This document shows, in pieces, positions 44,397 to 53,772 of a DNA stretch of 64,000 bases. Numbering within the stretch: position 1 is the stretch's first letter; each line of letters begins with the position of its first letter. The stretch is from Ascidiimonas meishanensis (GTDB taxonomy: Bacteria; Bacteroidota; Bacteroidia; Flavobacteriales; Flavobacteriaceae): NCBI RefSeq assembly GCF_037782385.1, contig NZ_JBBEXD010000003.1:372001-436000 (forward strand). Direction: 5' to 3'. Under the pieces are notes generated by a model that was not told the DNA's origin, did not search any database, and worked only from the letters and a program-made list of their open reading frames with translations. Both the position numbers and the translations under genes were made by a program.

Positions 44397-45737
44397 TTAT
44401 AAATTAAACGCTATTTTTTTACGAGAAATAAATATTTCATAAATGCATAAGGCATAGACTGGAAGGTATTGTAATACTAAAAGCAGATAACTTTCAGTAA
44501 AATTAGGTTGCGAATAGGTGAAGTAGCTCAGCATAATTAAAAGTGACCATAAAAATGGGTAGCGATATTTTGTAAAAATACTTAGCAGTAACAAAGTAGA
44601 AAGATACCATGGGTGCACTACTGAAGCTGTAAATAAGTAAAAAGAAAGGGCAAATAGCATTCCTGTAATAAGTTTAGGTAACGATTTATTATCCCTTAAA
44701 AAGGTGAGTAAAATGACAAGAAATAGAACAATTAGAGGCGTGATCTTGCCTACTGTTCTAATAATGTTGTATCCGCTTACTTTAAAGCCTATTGCTTTGA
44801 TAATATTGTAAATACTACCATTAAATTCAAAGTTGGTAAACCAAAGACCGATAGTTTCTGTATAAGACTCTATGAACTTAATTGAAAAGAAAGGAGTGAA
44901 TAGTAAAATAGTAATGAATATTGATAAGGAATAAAAAATTATCGCTTTTTTAAATGATAGCCTTTGAAATAACAAGGGAAGTAATAATAAAGGTAGAAGC
45001 TTTACAGAAATAGAACATGCCATTGCTAAAGCAGCTAATTTGGTTTTGTCAAGAACAATTAGATAGAGACTTAGTAGCAGAAAGAATAGCATCAAACTCT
45101 CAAAATGTAAGTTTCCAGTTAATTCAATAATGATAAATGGATTTAGAAGGTATAAATAAATATAATGATCTGGCAGTTCAAGCTTTCTTAATAACTTTTG
45201 ACCTACATATAAAATACCCAGATCTGAAATAATAATAATAATTCTTAAAGTTAGTACGGAGCCTAGAATTGAATTTCCAGAAAATAAAGCTGCTATAAAA
45301 AAGCATAATTGGTTTAAAGGCGGGTAGTTTGTATAATGATTTGCACTAAGTTCTCCCATGCCTTTATAGAGCTCTTGTGCTTGTGCAACGGGAGCAATAC
45401 CTTCTTCCATAAGTGTTTTTGGTAGGTATAGAAAAGGATTCCAGCCTTCAACTAACATTCGGCCATCCCATATAAACCGATAAAAATCCTGCGATAAATT
45501 TGGAATGGCAAAAAGGAATACCATCCGGGAAAGAATTACAAGAGCATTCAAAAAAACGGGCTGGGTCTTTTCTACCTTGATCAAGGTATAGTAAAAATAA
45601 AATAACGCTCCGTAAAGCGTTATTAATTTTATAAAATCGGTTCTTTGAAGATCGTAAGCAAATGAAAAGTATAAAACTATACTTGTTAATGCCATAAATA
45701 TGGAAAATTTATGGTATTTCCAAAAGGTTACAATCAA
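44397..45737 (-). CDS. GT-C fold mannosyltransferase-like membrane protein
   Basis: 446 aa with roughly ten to twelve hydrophobic helices. The luminal loop DFYRFIWDGRMLVEGWNPF (about 84-102) and NHYTNYPPLNQL (about 131-142) carry acidic and aromatic residues typical of polyprenol-phosphate-dependent GT-C mannosyltransferases. Predicted to transfer a sugar from a lipid-phosphate donor on the periplasmic side. The neighbouring GT2 (dolichol-phosphate-mannose synthase-like) could make that donor. Its start overlaps the upstream GT2 by 4 bp. Acceptor unknown. Confidence 0.75.
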   Translation of the reverse strand: MIVTFWKYHKFSIFMALTSIVLYFSFAYDLQRTDFIKLITLYGALFYFYYTLIKVEKTQPVFLNALVILSRMVFLFAIPNLSQDFYRFIWDGRMLVEGWNPFLYLPKTLMEEGIAPVAQAQELYKGMGELSANHYTNYPPLNQLCFFIAALFSGNSILGSVLTLRIIIIISDLGILYVGQKLLRKLELPDHYIYLYLLNPFIIIELTGNLHFESLMLFFLLLSLYLIVLDKTKLAALAMACSISVKLLPLLLLPLLFQRLSFKKAIIFYSLSIFITILLFTPFFSIKFIESYTETIGLWFTNFEFNGSIYNIIKAIGFKVSGYNIIRTVGKITPLIVLFLVILLTFLRDNKSLPKLITGMLFALSFYLFTASVVHPWYLSTLLLLSIFTKYRYPFLWSLLIMLSYFTYSQPNFTESYLLLVLQYLPVYALCIYEIFISRKKIAFNL

Positions 45738-47218
45738 GCTTTAGAGGTTAGCGATTTAAAGAAAACAAAACCAAACCCAAGAAAAAGCATAAAATGAAAT
45801 GGAAATAATCCAAAATCATTTAAAGGTACCGCGCTATACATTCCAAAGAGGAAATACAACATAAGAATTGCTTCTAGCATTGTATTAGCAGAAATATTCT
45901 TTCGGAGGTATTTATTACCTTTCCACGTGTCTGTAAGGTTCTTAATATTAAATTTAGGGGTTCTAACAAACTCACTTTTCTTACCCATATGTCCTTCCAG
46001 AACGGCAACTGAGTTATGCAAAGAAAAGCCCATTGCTACAGAGAAGAAGGTAAAAAACATTCTGATGTAGTCAATAAATTTATCAATACCACCTCCTTGT
46101 ATATTTTTATAAGTAAACCAATAACAAACAAAAAGTATAATGGTACTAACAATAAAAAAGCTAGTTACATCAAAAAACCAAGCCAAATGCCCATAGGTGT
46201 TTTTGATATAAAGCATAGGAATACTTAGTAAGGCCACTGTTAGTACGCATAAAAACATTGTACTATTCAATAAGTGAAGTACTCCATGTAAACGCGTTTT
46301 AAAAGGAATATTCTTAGTGGTCATTACTTTCCAAACCATCTTTCGGAAGTTTTCTGCACCACCTTTATTCCATCTAAATTGCTGTGATCTGGCAGCGCTT
46401 ATTACCACAGGTAATTCTGCCGGAGTTTCAACATCTTCCAAATACTTAAACTTCCAATTTCTCAATTGTGCTCTGTAGCTGAGGTCTAAATCTTCGGTAA
46501 GGGTATCACCTTCCCAATTACCTGCATCAATAATGCATTCTTTTCTCCAGATACCAGCGGTACCATTAAAATTTATAAAATGGCCTTTAGCACTTCTTCC
46601 TACTTGTTCTAAGGTAAAATGTGCGTCTAAGGCAAATGCTTGTATTTTGGTAAGTAAAGAATAATCTCTGTTTAAATGGCCCCACCTGGTTTGAACTACG
46701 CCTATCTCAGGATCTTTAAAATAAATAATTGTTTTTTTAAGCCAATCAGAATCTGGTAAAAAGTCTGCATCAAATATGGCAATATATTCTCCTTTTGCAT
46801 CGCAAAGACCATCTTTAAGAGCTCCTGCTTTAAAACCAACTCTATTTTCTCTTCTAATATGTTTAATATCCAGTCCTGTTTTGCGCAATGCTTCTACCTG
46901 AGTTGCAGTTTCTTTTACCGATTCATCTGTAGAATCATCTAAAACCTGTATTTCCAATCGGTTAGAAGGATACTCAAGTTTTGCAATATTTTCAAGAAGT
47001 CTTTCAACTACATACTCTTCATTATAAATAGGAAGTTGTATAGTAACATATGGAACTTCTTTAGGGTCTAGAAGATTAAATTTTGCGGCTTCATCATTTT
47101 TCTTCTTATAGCTAAGATAATTTATGAGCAAATTTAATTGGGCCAAACTATAAAAAAAGATAAGTACAAGGGCAGTACTGTAAATGGCGATGATGATGTA
47201 AGATATGAGTAGGTTCAT
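45734..47218 (-). CDS. Processive-type GT2 membrane glycosyltransferase
   Basis: 494 aa cellulose-synthase-superfamily glycosyltransferase. One N-terminal helix, then the GT-A catalytic domain: TIQLPIYNEEYVVERLL (about 53-69), LDDSTDES, IFDADFLPDSDWL (about 147-159, DxD), TEDLDLSYR (about 240-248) and QQFRWNKGG (about 278-286, Q-x-x-RW). Three or four C-terminal helices follow (about 305-490). The D, DxD, TED, QxxRW set is complete. Likely makes or extends a glycolipid or exported glycan; product not predictable. The next gene starts within its last codons. Confidence 0.85.
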   Translation of the reverse strand: MNLLISYIIIAIYSTALVLIFFYSLAQLNLLINYLSYKKKNDEAAKFNLLDPKEVPYVTIQLPIYNEEYVVERLLENIAKLEYPSNRLEIQVLDDSTDESVKETATQVEALRKTGLDIKHIRRENRVGFKAGALKDGLCDAKGEYIAIFDADFLPDSDWLKKTIIYFKDPEIGVVQTRWGHLNRDYSLLTKIQAFALDAHFTLEQVGRSAKGHFINFNGTAGIWRKECIIDAGNWEGDTLTEDLDLSYRAQLRNWKFKYLEDVETPAELPVVISAARSQQFRWNKGGAENFRKMVWKVMTTKNIPFKTRLHGVLHLLNSTMFLCVLTVALLSIPMLYIKNTYGHLAWFFDVTSFFIVSTIILFVCYWFTYKNIQGGGIDKFIDYIRMFFTFFSVAMGFSLHNSVAVLEGHMGKKSEFVRTPKFNIKNLTDTWKGNKYLRKNISANTMLEAILMLYFLFGMYSAVPLNDFGLFPFHFMLFLGFGFVFFKSLTSKA

Positions 47219-47908
47219 TTATCGTATACTATATTTAAAAATCCAACCAAGTATTTTTATGGCAGCAAAGATAGTACCTTTTATGGTTCCTGAAACTTTT
47301 GAGACTCCAATTCTTTTTTTGTAGTGTACGGGTATCTCTGTATAACTTAGTTTTTTACGTAAAATTTTGAGTTGCATTTCTACTGTCCATCCATAGGTTT
47401 TATCAACCATATCAAGGGATAACAGTGTATTGTATTTGATCGCTCTAAACGGTCCAAGATCTGTATACTTAGCATTAAAAAAAAGTTTCATTAGACTGGT
47501 TGCCAGCCAGTTTCCGAATACTTGTTGAGGGGTCATTGAGTGTTTTTCGCGTAAATTTTTCACACGTGCGCCAATAACCATGTCAATATTATCTTCAATA
47601 ATAGGTTTTACAAGCTTTGTGAGTTCTTCTGGATAATCTGAATAATCTCCATCTAAGAAAACAACAATATCTGGTTTTTTTTCTTGAGATGCTATGTGAT
47701 CTAGACCTTTCAGACAGGCATAGCCATATCCCATTTTTTCTTCGGTCAATACGGTAGCTCCGTTTTTTTGAGCAACTTCGGCTGTCTTATCAGTAGAGTT
47801 ATTATTAACCACAATAACTTCGTCAACCAGCTCAGGGATTTCCCGAAGTACAAGCGCAATAGAATCTTGTTCGTTATAAGCGGGTATAACGACTTTAATA
47901 TGTGTCAT
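47219..47908 (-). CDS. GT2 glycosyltransferase, dolichol-phosphate-mannose synthase-like
   Basis: 229 aa, soluble GT-A fold. VVIPAYNEQDSIALVL (about 6-21), VVNNNSTDKTAEVA, FLDGDYSDYPEEL (about 84-96, DxD), and a late FRAIKYNTLLSLDM. No hydrophobic membrane domain, so it is the short DPM1-like type. Probably charges a polyprenol phosphate with a hexose for the GT-C protein two genes downstream. It directly abuts the processive GT2 and overlaps the repeat-protein gene by 4 bp. Confidence 0.85.
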   Translation of the reverse strand: MTHIKVVIPAYNEQDSIALVLREIPELVDEVIVVNNNSTDKTAEVAQKNGATVLTEEKMGYGYACLKGLDHIASQEKKPDIVVFLDGDYSDYPEELTKLVKPIIEDNIDMVIGARVKNLREKHSMTPQQVFGNWLATSLMKLFFNAKYTDLGPFRAIKYNTLLSLDMVDKTYGWTVEMQLKILRKKLSYTEIPVHYKKRIGVSKVSGTIKGTIFAAIKILGWIFKYSIR

Positions 47909-48384
47909 TTAAGATCTGATAGTCTGTTTTCTTTCCTAAAGCTGAGATAGTCCGTCCATTCATTAACCTTAGTACCTTGATGGTATTTTTCTGCTTTTTG
48001 AAGTTTTCCTTTTTCATATACTAAGGCATATCCATGAATTATTCCGTCTTTAAATTGGTACTTTACGGCAACTTTACCATTTTTGTAAAATACCCACCAG
48101 CCTTGTTCAAGTCCGTTATTATAACTTCCTTCGCTTTGCAACGTTCCATTCAAGTGGTAAAAGTACCAATATTTTTCTTTTTGATGATTTTTGTAATGTC
48201 CTTCTTGTTTTAACTTTCCATTTGGAAAATAATATTTCCAATATTTTTCTTTCTTTTGGTTTTTCCACCAACCTTCTGCACTAACAATACCATTTTGATG
48301 ATAAGAAACCTTATACTTTTCTTTCATTGATCCAGAAATAATCAACGAAAAAAAAAGAATAAAAGAATAATATTTAAAAGTCAT
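47905..48384 (-). CDS. Exported MORN-like (YwqK-type) repeat protein
   Basis: 159 aa. Hydrophobic N-terminus (YYSFILFFSLIISGS, about 5-19) suggests export. It is followed by about five tandem repeats of a roughly 20-residue unit: HQNGIVSAEGWWKNQKKEKY, FPNGKLKQEGHYKNHQKEKY, HLNGTLQSEGSYNNGLEQGW, YKNGKVAVKYQFKDGIIHGY. This is the MORN/YwqK pattern. Such proteins are beta-sheet ribbons of unknown function; it is the first gene of the glycosyltransferase unit. Confidence 0.75.
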   Translation of the reverse strand: MTFKYYSFILFFSLIISGSMKEKYKVSYHQNGIVSAEGWWKNQKKEKYWKYYFPNGKLKQEGHYKNHQKEKYWYFYHLNGTLQSEGSYNNGLEQGWWVFYKNGKVAVKYQFKDGIIHGYALVYEKGKLQKAEKYHQGTKVNEWTDYLSFRKENRLSDLK

Positions 48385-48447
48385 AACAGAATATAATCAA
48401 GGATACTATAATTTAAGTTGTTAGTTTTTTCTAAAGCTAACAACTCG

Positions 48448-50043
48448 TTATTTTTTATTAATGAGTTCCATTAGGTTTACATCATTTCCTAAAAGAATTT
48501 CGTTCGCATTAATGCGGTTATCTTGTGAGCCATTTTCAAGTTTTAAAACACCTCTTGGGCATACAGCGGAACAAATTCCGCAGCCTACACAAGAAGAACG
48601 CACTATATTTTCTCCTTTTTGTGCATAGGCTCTCACATCAATTCCCATTTCACAATAGGTGGAGCAATTTCCACAGGAAATACATTGCCCCCCATTGGTG
48701 GTAATTCTAAACTTAGAGAATAGCCGTTGTTGAAGGCCCAGAATGGCAGCCATAGGGCAGCCAAAGCGGCACCAAACTCTACTCCCTAATAACGGATAGA
48801 AACCTACCCCAATAACGCCTGAGAAGGCGGCGCCAACACCAAATCCATACCATTCTCTAATTTTATAACTGCTTACAAAAAGAATATTTTTGTCGTTTGC
48901 CGTATAATTGATTACAATAGCGCCAATAATCACAGCTCCAATAGCTCCCATAGTGAATAATGCATCATTATCCATTGCTTTTCTTTTAAATATATAAATA
49001 GCAAGAATGAGTACCGATAGAAAAATAACGGTTCCCCAAACAAATTGCCCTTTACTAATAATACTAAGCGCTGCTCCTGATTTACTTCCTAGAAAAGAAT
49101 AAATAACCGCAACCGTCATTACAAAAGCGAATACCAATACAAGATGAATAGACCAACGTTCAAGTTTCCACGCATTCATTTTTTTGCTAGATAATTGCCG
49201 GAATGAGTCTCCTGCTGTTTCGGCAAGTCCTCCGCATCCACAAACCCATGAACAGTACCATCGCTTACCATAAAAATAAGTTAAGATAGGGGAGATGATA
49301 AAAATTAAGGCAACTCCAAAAATGAGCATGAACATGCCCAAATTTCCCCCGTTGATTAAGTTTTTGAGGTGCCAATCAAAGAAAAAATCATAATCTAAAG
49401 GCCACATATTCTTGAGGTCTTTACCAAAATAGGCTTTGTCTGGATTCAATTTTTCTAGGATTTCAGGAATAAGAAACGCAAAACCTAATTGAAAGAACAT
49501 AACAGAGGAGGTCCTAAATATTTGGTAACGATTGTGTCTGTATTTTAAAATAAACTTATAGCCTAATGATAAAATAGCTACCGTGTATAAAGTACCGTAA
49601 ACAAACCATTGACTTGCCTCATGACCATTCAGGAGATAGCTTAAGGGATCAAAAAAACTAACAATACCGGTATTTTCACCATCGCTGTTTAGGCCTAAAT
49701 ACTCAGGAAACCAATACAAAAAAACATAAAATGCGGTAAGTAAAACACCCACAATCCAACCCCAAAAACCGGCACTAGAGATAGATTTAAACCATACGCC
49801 ATTATTTTTAATGCCTTCTGGGTGGATTAGATACAAGCGGTTTGCATAAACGATGGTTCCTCCAATAATTAGTATGATAGAAAGACCAAGCCACATTGCT
49901 TTGTTTGTAAAATCAATATTAAACAATGCTAATGCCATAATAAGAAGCCCTAAAAGACCTGCTGTAAGAGCTATTTTTTGAATAAGATCCATTCCATTAG
50001 CAGTAGGATCTGCAAGAGAGATACTTTTATTATCTGAATTCAT
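48448..50043 (-). CDS. Polytopic membrane 4Fe-4S ferredoxin (NapH/CcoG-like)
   Basis: 531 aa with about ten hydrophobic segments. Membrane-side Cys motifs WYCSWVCGCGG (about 262-272) and WCRFGCPMA (about 422-430) are of the NapH/CcoG type. Near the C-terminus two ferredoxin clusters read CISCGNCSTYCEMG (about 453-466) and CVGCGICSAVCPRG (about 484-497). It would pass electrons between the quinone pool or cytoplasm and a periplasmic partner. The flavin oxidoreductase gene is 21 bp upstream on the same strand, an obvious electron partner. Substrate not identifiable. Confidence 0.85.
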   Translation of the reverse strand: MNSDNKSISLADPTANGMDLIQKIALTAGLLGLLIMALALFNIDFTNKAMWLGLSIILIIGGTIVYANRLYLIHPEGIKNNGVWFKSISSAGFWGWIVGVLLTAFYVFLYWFPEYLGLNSDGENTGIVSFFDPLSYLLNGHEASQWFVYGTLYTVAILSLGYKFILKYRHNRYQIFRTSSVMFFQLGFAFLIPEILEKLNPDKAYFGKDLKNMWPLDYDFFFDWHLKNLINGGNLGMFMLIFGVALIFIISPILTYFYGKRWYCSWVCGCGGLAETAGDSFRQLSSKKMNAWKLERWSIHLVLVFAFVMTVAVIYSFLGSKSGAALSIISKGQFVWGTVIFLSVLILAIYIFKRKAMDNDALFTMGAIGAVIIGAIVINYTANDKNILFVSSYKIREWYGFGVGAAFSGVIGVGFYPLLGSRVWCRFGCPMAAILGLQQRLFSKFRITTNGGQCISCGNCSTYCEMGIDVRAYAQKGENIVRSSCVGCGICSAVCPRGVLKLENGSQDNRINANEILLGNDVNLMELINKK

Positions 50044-50064
50044 TTTAATAGGTGTATTTTGTGA

Positions 50065-51375
50065 TTAGTCTAAAACTAGCGTTTCTTTTTTATGCATATG
50101 ATAAGAGACCTGAATCTCATTTTCATGATGACGATAGAATTCTGGATCAAAATTGGCTTCTTTTAAATTAGCAATTACATGATCAATGGTGCGTTCTTCA
50201 TCAAGCCATTTGTTAAAGGTTTCATGACGCATTCTTATTCCAAAGGTGTTAATGCCAAGAAATAATCTTGAATCTTTATGGTAAGAAATACGAATACACT
50301 TCTTCCCGTCTGCGTGTTCCCAGTAAAATTGTTGCTCGTATTCTTTGGGTTTTGAAAATACCCATCCATAGGTCTGATATTCAATATCCAAGAATTTGGC
50401 AGAATTAAACCAATGACCGGGATTATAGGCGGTTCTATTACTACAAATGGTTTGTGCTAATGCCTCTCCCATCATCCTTCCGGTGTACCAAACAGCTTCA
50501 ACGGGTCTTCTAAGACCTATAGCCTCTCTTTGTTCTGCACAATCTCCTATTGCATAAATATCTGGAACGTTAGTTTCTAGATATCTATTGACTAATACAC
50601 CTCTATTTGTTTCTACTAATGAATCTTTTAAAAATGCTATGTTTGGTGAAACACCCGCCGTAAGACCTACAATTTGACATTCTATAATATCTCCTTTGTC
50701 GGTTTTTACGGCTTTAGCCCTTCCATTTTCATCAGCAATAATCTCCGTAAGATTGGTTTGAAGACGTAAATCTATATGATGTTCTTTTATGTGACGATTG
50801 ATCATTTCCGATTCTCCTTTGGGTAAAACACCATTCCAGAAGCTTGACTCTCTTACTAAAAATGTCACTTCAATATTTCTGGACCTGAGCATTTCCGCTA
50901 ATTCAATTCCAATCAAACCACCACCAACAATAACAGCTCTTTTGCAATTGGGTGAATGACTTTCAAGATTCTCAAGATCTTGACGATGATACATTCCCAT
51001 CACTCCTTTTAAGTCTTGACCGGGCCATCCAAATTTATTAGGCTTTGATCCTGCAGCAATTATTAGTTTATCATACGGCAACTCTGTTCCATCTTTAAAT
51101 TTTAAAACCTTATTATCCGCAGAAACATGAGTTACTAAACCTTTTTTCAGCTCAATTTTATTCTTCTTCCAGAAATTATTTTCATAAGGTTGTGTGTGCT
51201 CAAACTTCATGTGTCCCATGTAGACATACATTAAAGCAGTGCGGGAGAAAAAGAATTCCGTTTCATTTGAAATGATTGTAATTTTCTTTTTGGATAATTT
51301 TCTAATATGTCTTGCAAGTGTAACACCAGAAATTCCATTACCAATAATAACGATGTGTTCCATATAAGTGGTCAA
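50065..51375 (-). CDS. NAD(P)/FAD-dependent disulfide-type oxidoreductase
   Basis: 436 aa. N-terminal FAD loop IVIIGNGISGVTLARHIR (about 8-25), second nucleotide loop RAVIVGGGLIGIELAEML (about 145-162), and FAD contact VPDIYAIGDCAEQ (about 269-281). This is the architecture of nitrite-reductase or rubredoxin-reductase-like NAD(P)H oxidoreductases. No redox-active CxxC is seen. It is upstream of the membrane ferredoxin and probably donates electrons to it. The 409-bp gap beyond its start (51376-51784) shows no recognisable element. Confidence 0.85.
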   Translation of the reverse strand: MTTYMEHIVIIGNGISGVTLARHIRKLSKKKITIISNETEFFFSRTALMYVYMGHMKFEHTQPYENNFWKKNKIELKKGLVTHVSADNKVLKFKDGTELPYDKLIIAAGSKPNKFGWPGQDLKGVMGMYHRQDLENLESHSPNCKRAVIVGGGLIGIELAEMLRSRNIEVTFLVRESSFWNGVLPKGESEMINRHIKEHHIDLRLQTNLTEIIADENGRAKAVKTDKGDIIECQIVGLTAGVSPNIAFLKDSLVETNRGVLVNRYLETNVPDIYAIGDCAEQREAIGLRRPVEAVWYTGRMMGEALAQTICSNRTAYNPGHWFNSAKFLDIEYQTYGWVFSKPKEYEQQFYWEHADGKKCIRISYHKDSRLFLGINTFGIRMRHETFNKWLDEERTIDHVIANLKEANFDPEFYRHHENEIQVSYHMHKKETLVLD

Positions 51376-51784
51376 TTATTTTTAATTAAGTCGCTTCTAA
51401 AGTTAATAACTTATTTGACAATTTGAATTTATAATGAATTTAAATAAAACTTCATTTGTAAGTTTTTTGATAGGTTTTCGAACGGGATGTCTTTAAATTT
51501 CTGATGACTACGGACCTCTTAAAGTTTTGTTGTTGTTTGGAAGTAATTAGAACTACTAGTTAGTCAGCTTGCCGTAATCCAGATTAAAAAATATGGTTAA
51601 ACGCTTAGACTTAGGAGATAATTTTGAACAAGATTTAATTTCAATTGGCAGAATCTCTTTAGTTTAAGCATTGTGTGTCAACTTTATATGTGTTGTAAAT
51701 ATTGTTTTGAGATAAACTTTTAACATTGGAATAAGACTCATTTTACAGGTTTCCTGTTATCTTAGAGCCTTATATAGTTTCCTT

Positions 51785-52792
51785 ATGAATAAAATAAAGT
51801 ACCTATTAATTTTAACTGGATTGCTTTTCTTTCAATCCTCTTGTACTCAGAATACTAAAATTAACGGATTAAGTTACGTGGCTTCTCGAGATGAAATTTC
51901 AGTTTCAGACATAAAACCTCTAAAGGATGCCCATGCAAATTGGGCAGCGGTGATGCCTTTTGGATTTATGCGAACTACGTCTTCTCCTGAAATTATGTAT
52001 AACTCAGATAGGCAATGGTGGGGAGAACGGAAAGAAGGTGTTGAAATGACTACTAACTATTTGCACGAAAAGGGGATTAAAGTAATGATTAAACCACAGA
52101 TTTGGGTTTGGAGAGGTGAGTTTACAGGAACTATCAAAATGCGTTCTGAAGAAGACTGGAAACACTTGGAAGATTATTATTCAAAATTTATTATAGACTA
52201 TGCAAAATCAGCTCAAAAAGTAAAAGCAGAAGTCTTTTGTATTGGAACAGAGCTTCATACTTTTATTGCAAATCGTCCAGCATATTGGAAGGGATTAGTT
52301 ACAGAGATAAGAAAAGTGTATAAAGGTAAGCTTACCTATGCTGAAAATTGGGATACCTTTGCAAAGGTTCCTTTCTGGAGTCAATTGGATTTTATTGGTA
52401 TTGACGCCTATTTTCCTTTAAGCCAAGTTAAGACACCTACAGTAGACGAGTTGAGAAAGGGTTGGAAAAAACATAAGAAGACTATTCTTGAAGTACAAGA
52501 AATAAATCAAAAACCTGTAATCTTTACAGAATACGGTTATAGAAGTGTGGATTACACAGCAAAAGAACCTTGGAATTTTAATAATAAGGCAGAAGTAAAC
52601 CTGAAAGGACAGAATAATGCCTTAAGAGCACTTTACGATGAATTTTGGAATGAGCCTTGGTTTGCCGGTGGATTTTTATGGAAATGGTTTGATAATCATA
52701 AAGAGGCGGGCGGAGTTAAAGATTCTCAGTTTACCCCCCAAAATAAACCGGCGGAAGCATTAGTAAAAGATTTTTATAAAAATAATAGTTAA
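51785..52792 (+). CDS. GH113-like TIM-barrel glycoside hydrolase lipoprotein
   Basis: 335 aa. Lipoprotein signal LLFFQSSC (Cys 20). Segments ANWAAVMPFGF, IKVMIKPQIWVW, FCIGTELHTF (acid/base Glu, about 154), DFIGIDAYFPL and FTEYGYRS (nucleophile Glu, about 249) match GH113-type retaining mannanases (clan GH-A). Transcribed alone on the plus strand, away from the neighbouring minus-strand units. Mannan is the family substrate; a cell-envelope glycan is possible here. No SusCD pair is adjacent. Confidence 0.8.
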   Translation: MNKIKYLLILTGLLFFQSSCTQNTKINGLSYVASRDEISVSDIKPLKDAHANWAAVMPFGFMRTTSSPEIMYNSDRQWWGERKEGVEMTTNYLHEKGIKVMIKPQIWVWRGEFTGTIKMRSEEDWKHLEDYYSKFIIDYAKSAQKVKAEVFCIGTELHTFIANRPAYWKGLVTEIRKVYKGKLTYAENWDTFAKVPFWSQLDFIGIDAYFPLSQVKTPTVDELRKGWKKHKKTILEVQEINQKPVIFTEYGYRSVDYTAKEPWNFNNKAEVNLKGQNNALRALYDEFWNEPWFAGGFLWKWFDNHKEAGGVKDSQFTPQNKPAEALVKDFYKNNS

Positions 52793-53076
52793 TACTTAAG
52801 TGTTTTTTCTTTTGGTTTCTGCTGTTAAAGAACATGATAATATCAGTTATTACTTCTATCTACAATGTCTAATTACATAAAAAGGAGTGTTCCAAGGGGT
52901 AGCTTGGAGAACCTATTCTGTTTTGATGTTTTCTCTATTGACAAAAATATTTTCAATTTTTTAACTGAGATATACATGAAGTTTAAGGGTAGTTTTATTA
53001 GTAAGTTAAGAGCCAAAATTCCTAGTTTTAAAAATAGAATTAGTAGTATACTAATCTGATAATCAATAGAATAGTA

Positions 53077-53766
53077 TTAACCAATATGCTTTTTATAATA
53101 TTTATAGAGTGCATCAGGAGAAGCGCCAGTTAGTTTCTTAAAATGAATTACCGCAAAATGGTATTGTAATTTGTAGACACCTAACTTTCTATATTTACGA
53201 GCAGAAGTTTTTACATAATCGGGTAGTACCGTGAAATTTCTTTCTTTGTACAATCGGTTGGTAAATTCATTGTCTTCATAAATAGTATAGTTTTCATTGA
53301 AGCCATTCATTTTAAAAAAAAGTGCTTTGGTAATAAATAAAGATTGATCTCCTCCGCGGCAAATGGCAAAATTCCATCGGGTACACCATTGTGAAATTAG
53401 CAAGAAAGGGTGTTTGTAATCAAACTTTAATCTAAAACAACCTGCTTCTCTTCCCTCTTGAATCTTTTGAAGTATTTTTATATCAAATTGTTTTGGTGGA
53501 AAAGAATCTGCATGCAGAAAATACAATACCTCTGCGGAAGCTTCTCTTGCTCCATGATTCATTTGAATAGCCCTTCCTTGTTTACTGGAAAGAAATACCA
53601 CGCCGGGAACATTTTGGAATAAATTGCTACTGCCATCACTACTATCCCCATCTGAAATAATGATTTCTGCAATATTTCCGGTATTACTGTTTTTAATTAA
53701 GTACGGAATTAACACCGACAGATTATCGGCTTCATTAAGAGCAGGTATAATAATACTTATTTTCAA
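53077..53766 (-). CDS. Arsenosugar-associated GT2 glycosyltransferase (TIGR04283 type)
   Basis: 229 aa, last gene of the arsenosugar operon. GT2 motifs are ISIIIPALNEADNLSVLI (about 3-20), ISDGDSSDGS (about 37-46) and FLHADSFPP (DxD-like, about 83-91). Then GDQSLFITKALFFKMNGF and YEDNEFTNRL. This family consistently travels with the radical SAM ArsS and ArsM genes. It would add a sugar or polyol group to the dimethylarsinoyl ribose. Starts 6 bp after the DUF547 gene. Confidence 0.82.
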   Translation of the reverse strand: MKISIIIPALNEADNLSVLIPYLIKNSNTGNIAEIIISDGDSSDGSSNLFQNVPGVVFLSSKQGRAIQMNHGAREASAEVLYFLHADSFPPKQFDIKILQKIQEGREAGCFRLKFDYKHPFLLISQWCTRWNFAICRGGDQSLFITKALFFKMNGFNENYTIYEDNEFTNRLYKERNFTVLPDYVKTSARKYRKLGVYKLQYHFAVIHFKKLTGASPDALYKYYKKHIG

Positions 53767-53772
53767 TTCCTT

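Noticed and set aside
51594..51668. Short frame beginning MVKRLDLGDN in the gap before the GH113-like gene
   Set aside because: Only 24 residues, no leader-peptide pattern or conserved motif, and no hairpin next to it.
52865..53059. 64-codon plus-strand frame after the GH113-like gene
   Set aside because: No domain, signal or coupling; composition is that of random AT-rich DNA. The 284-bp gap otherwise holds nothing I can name.
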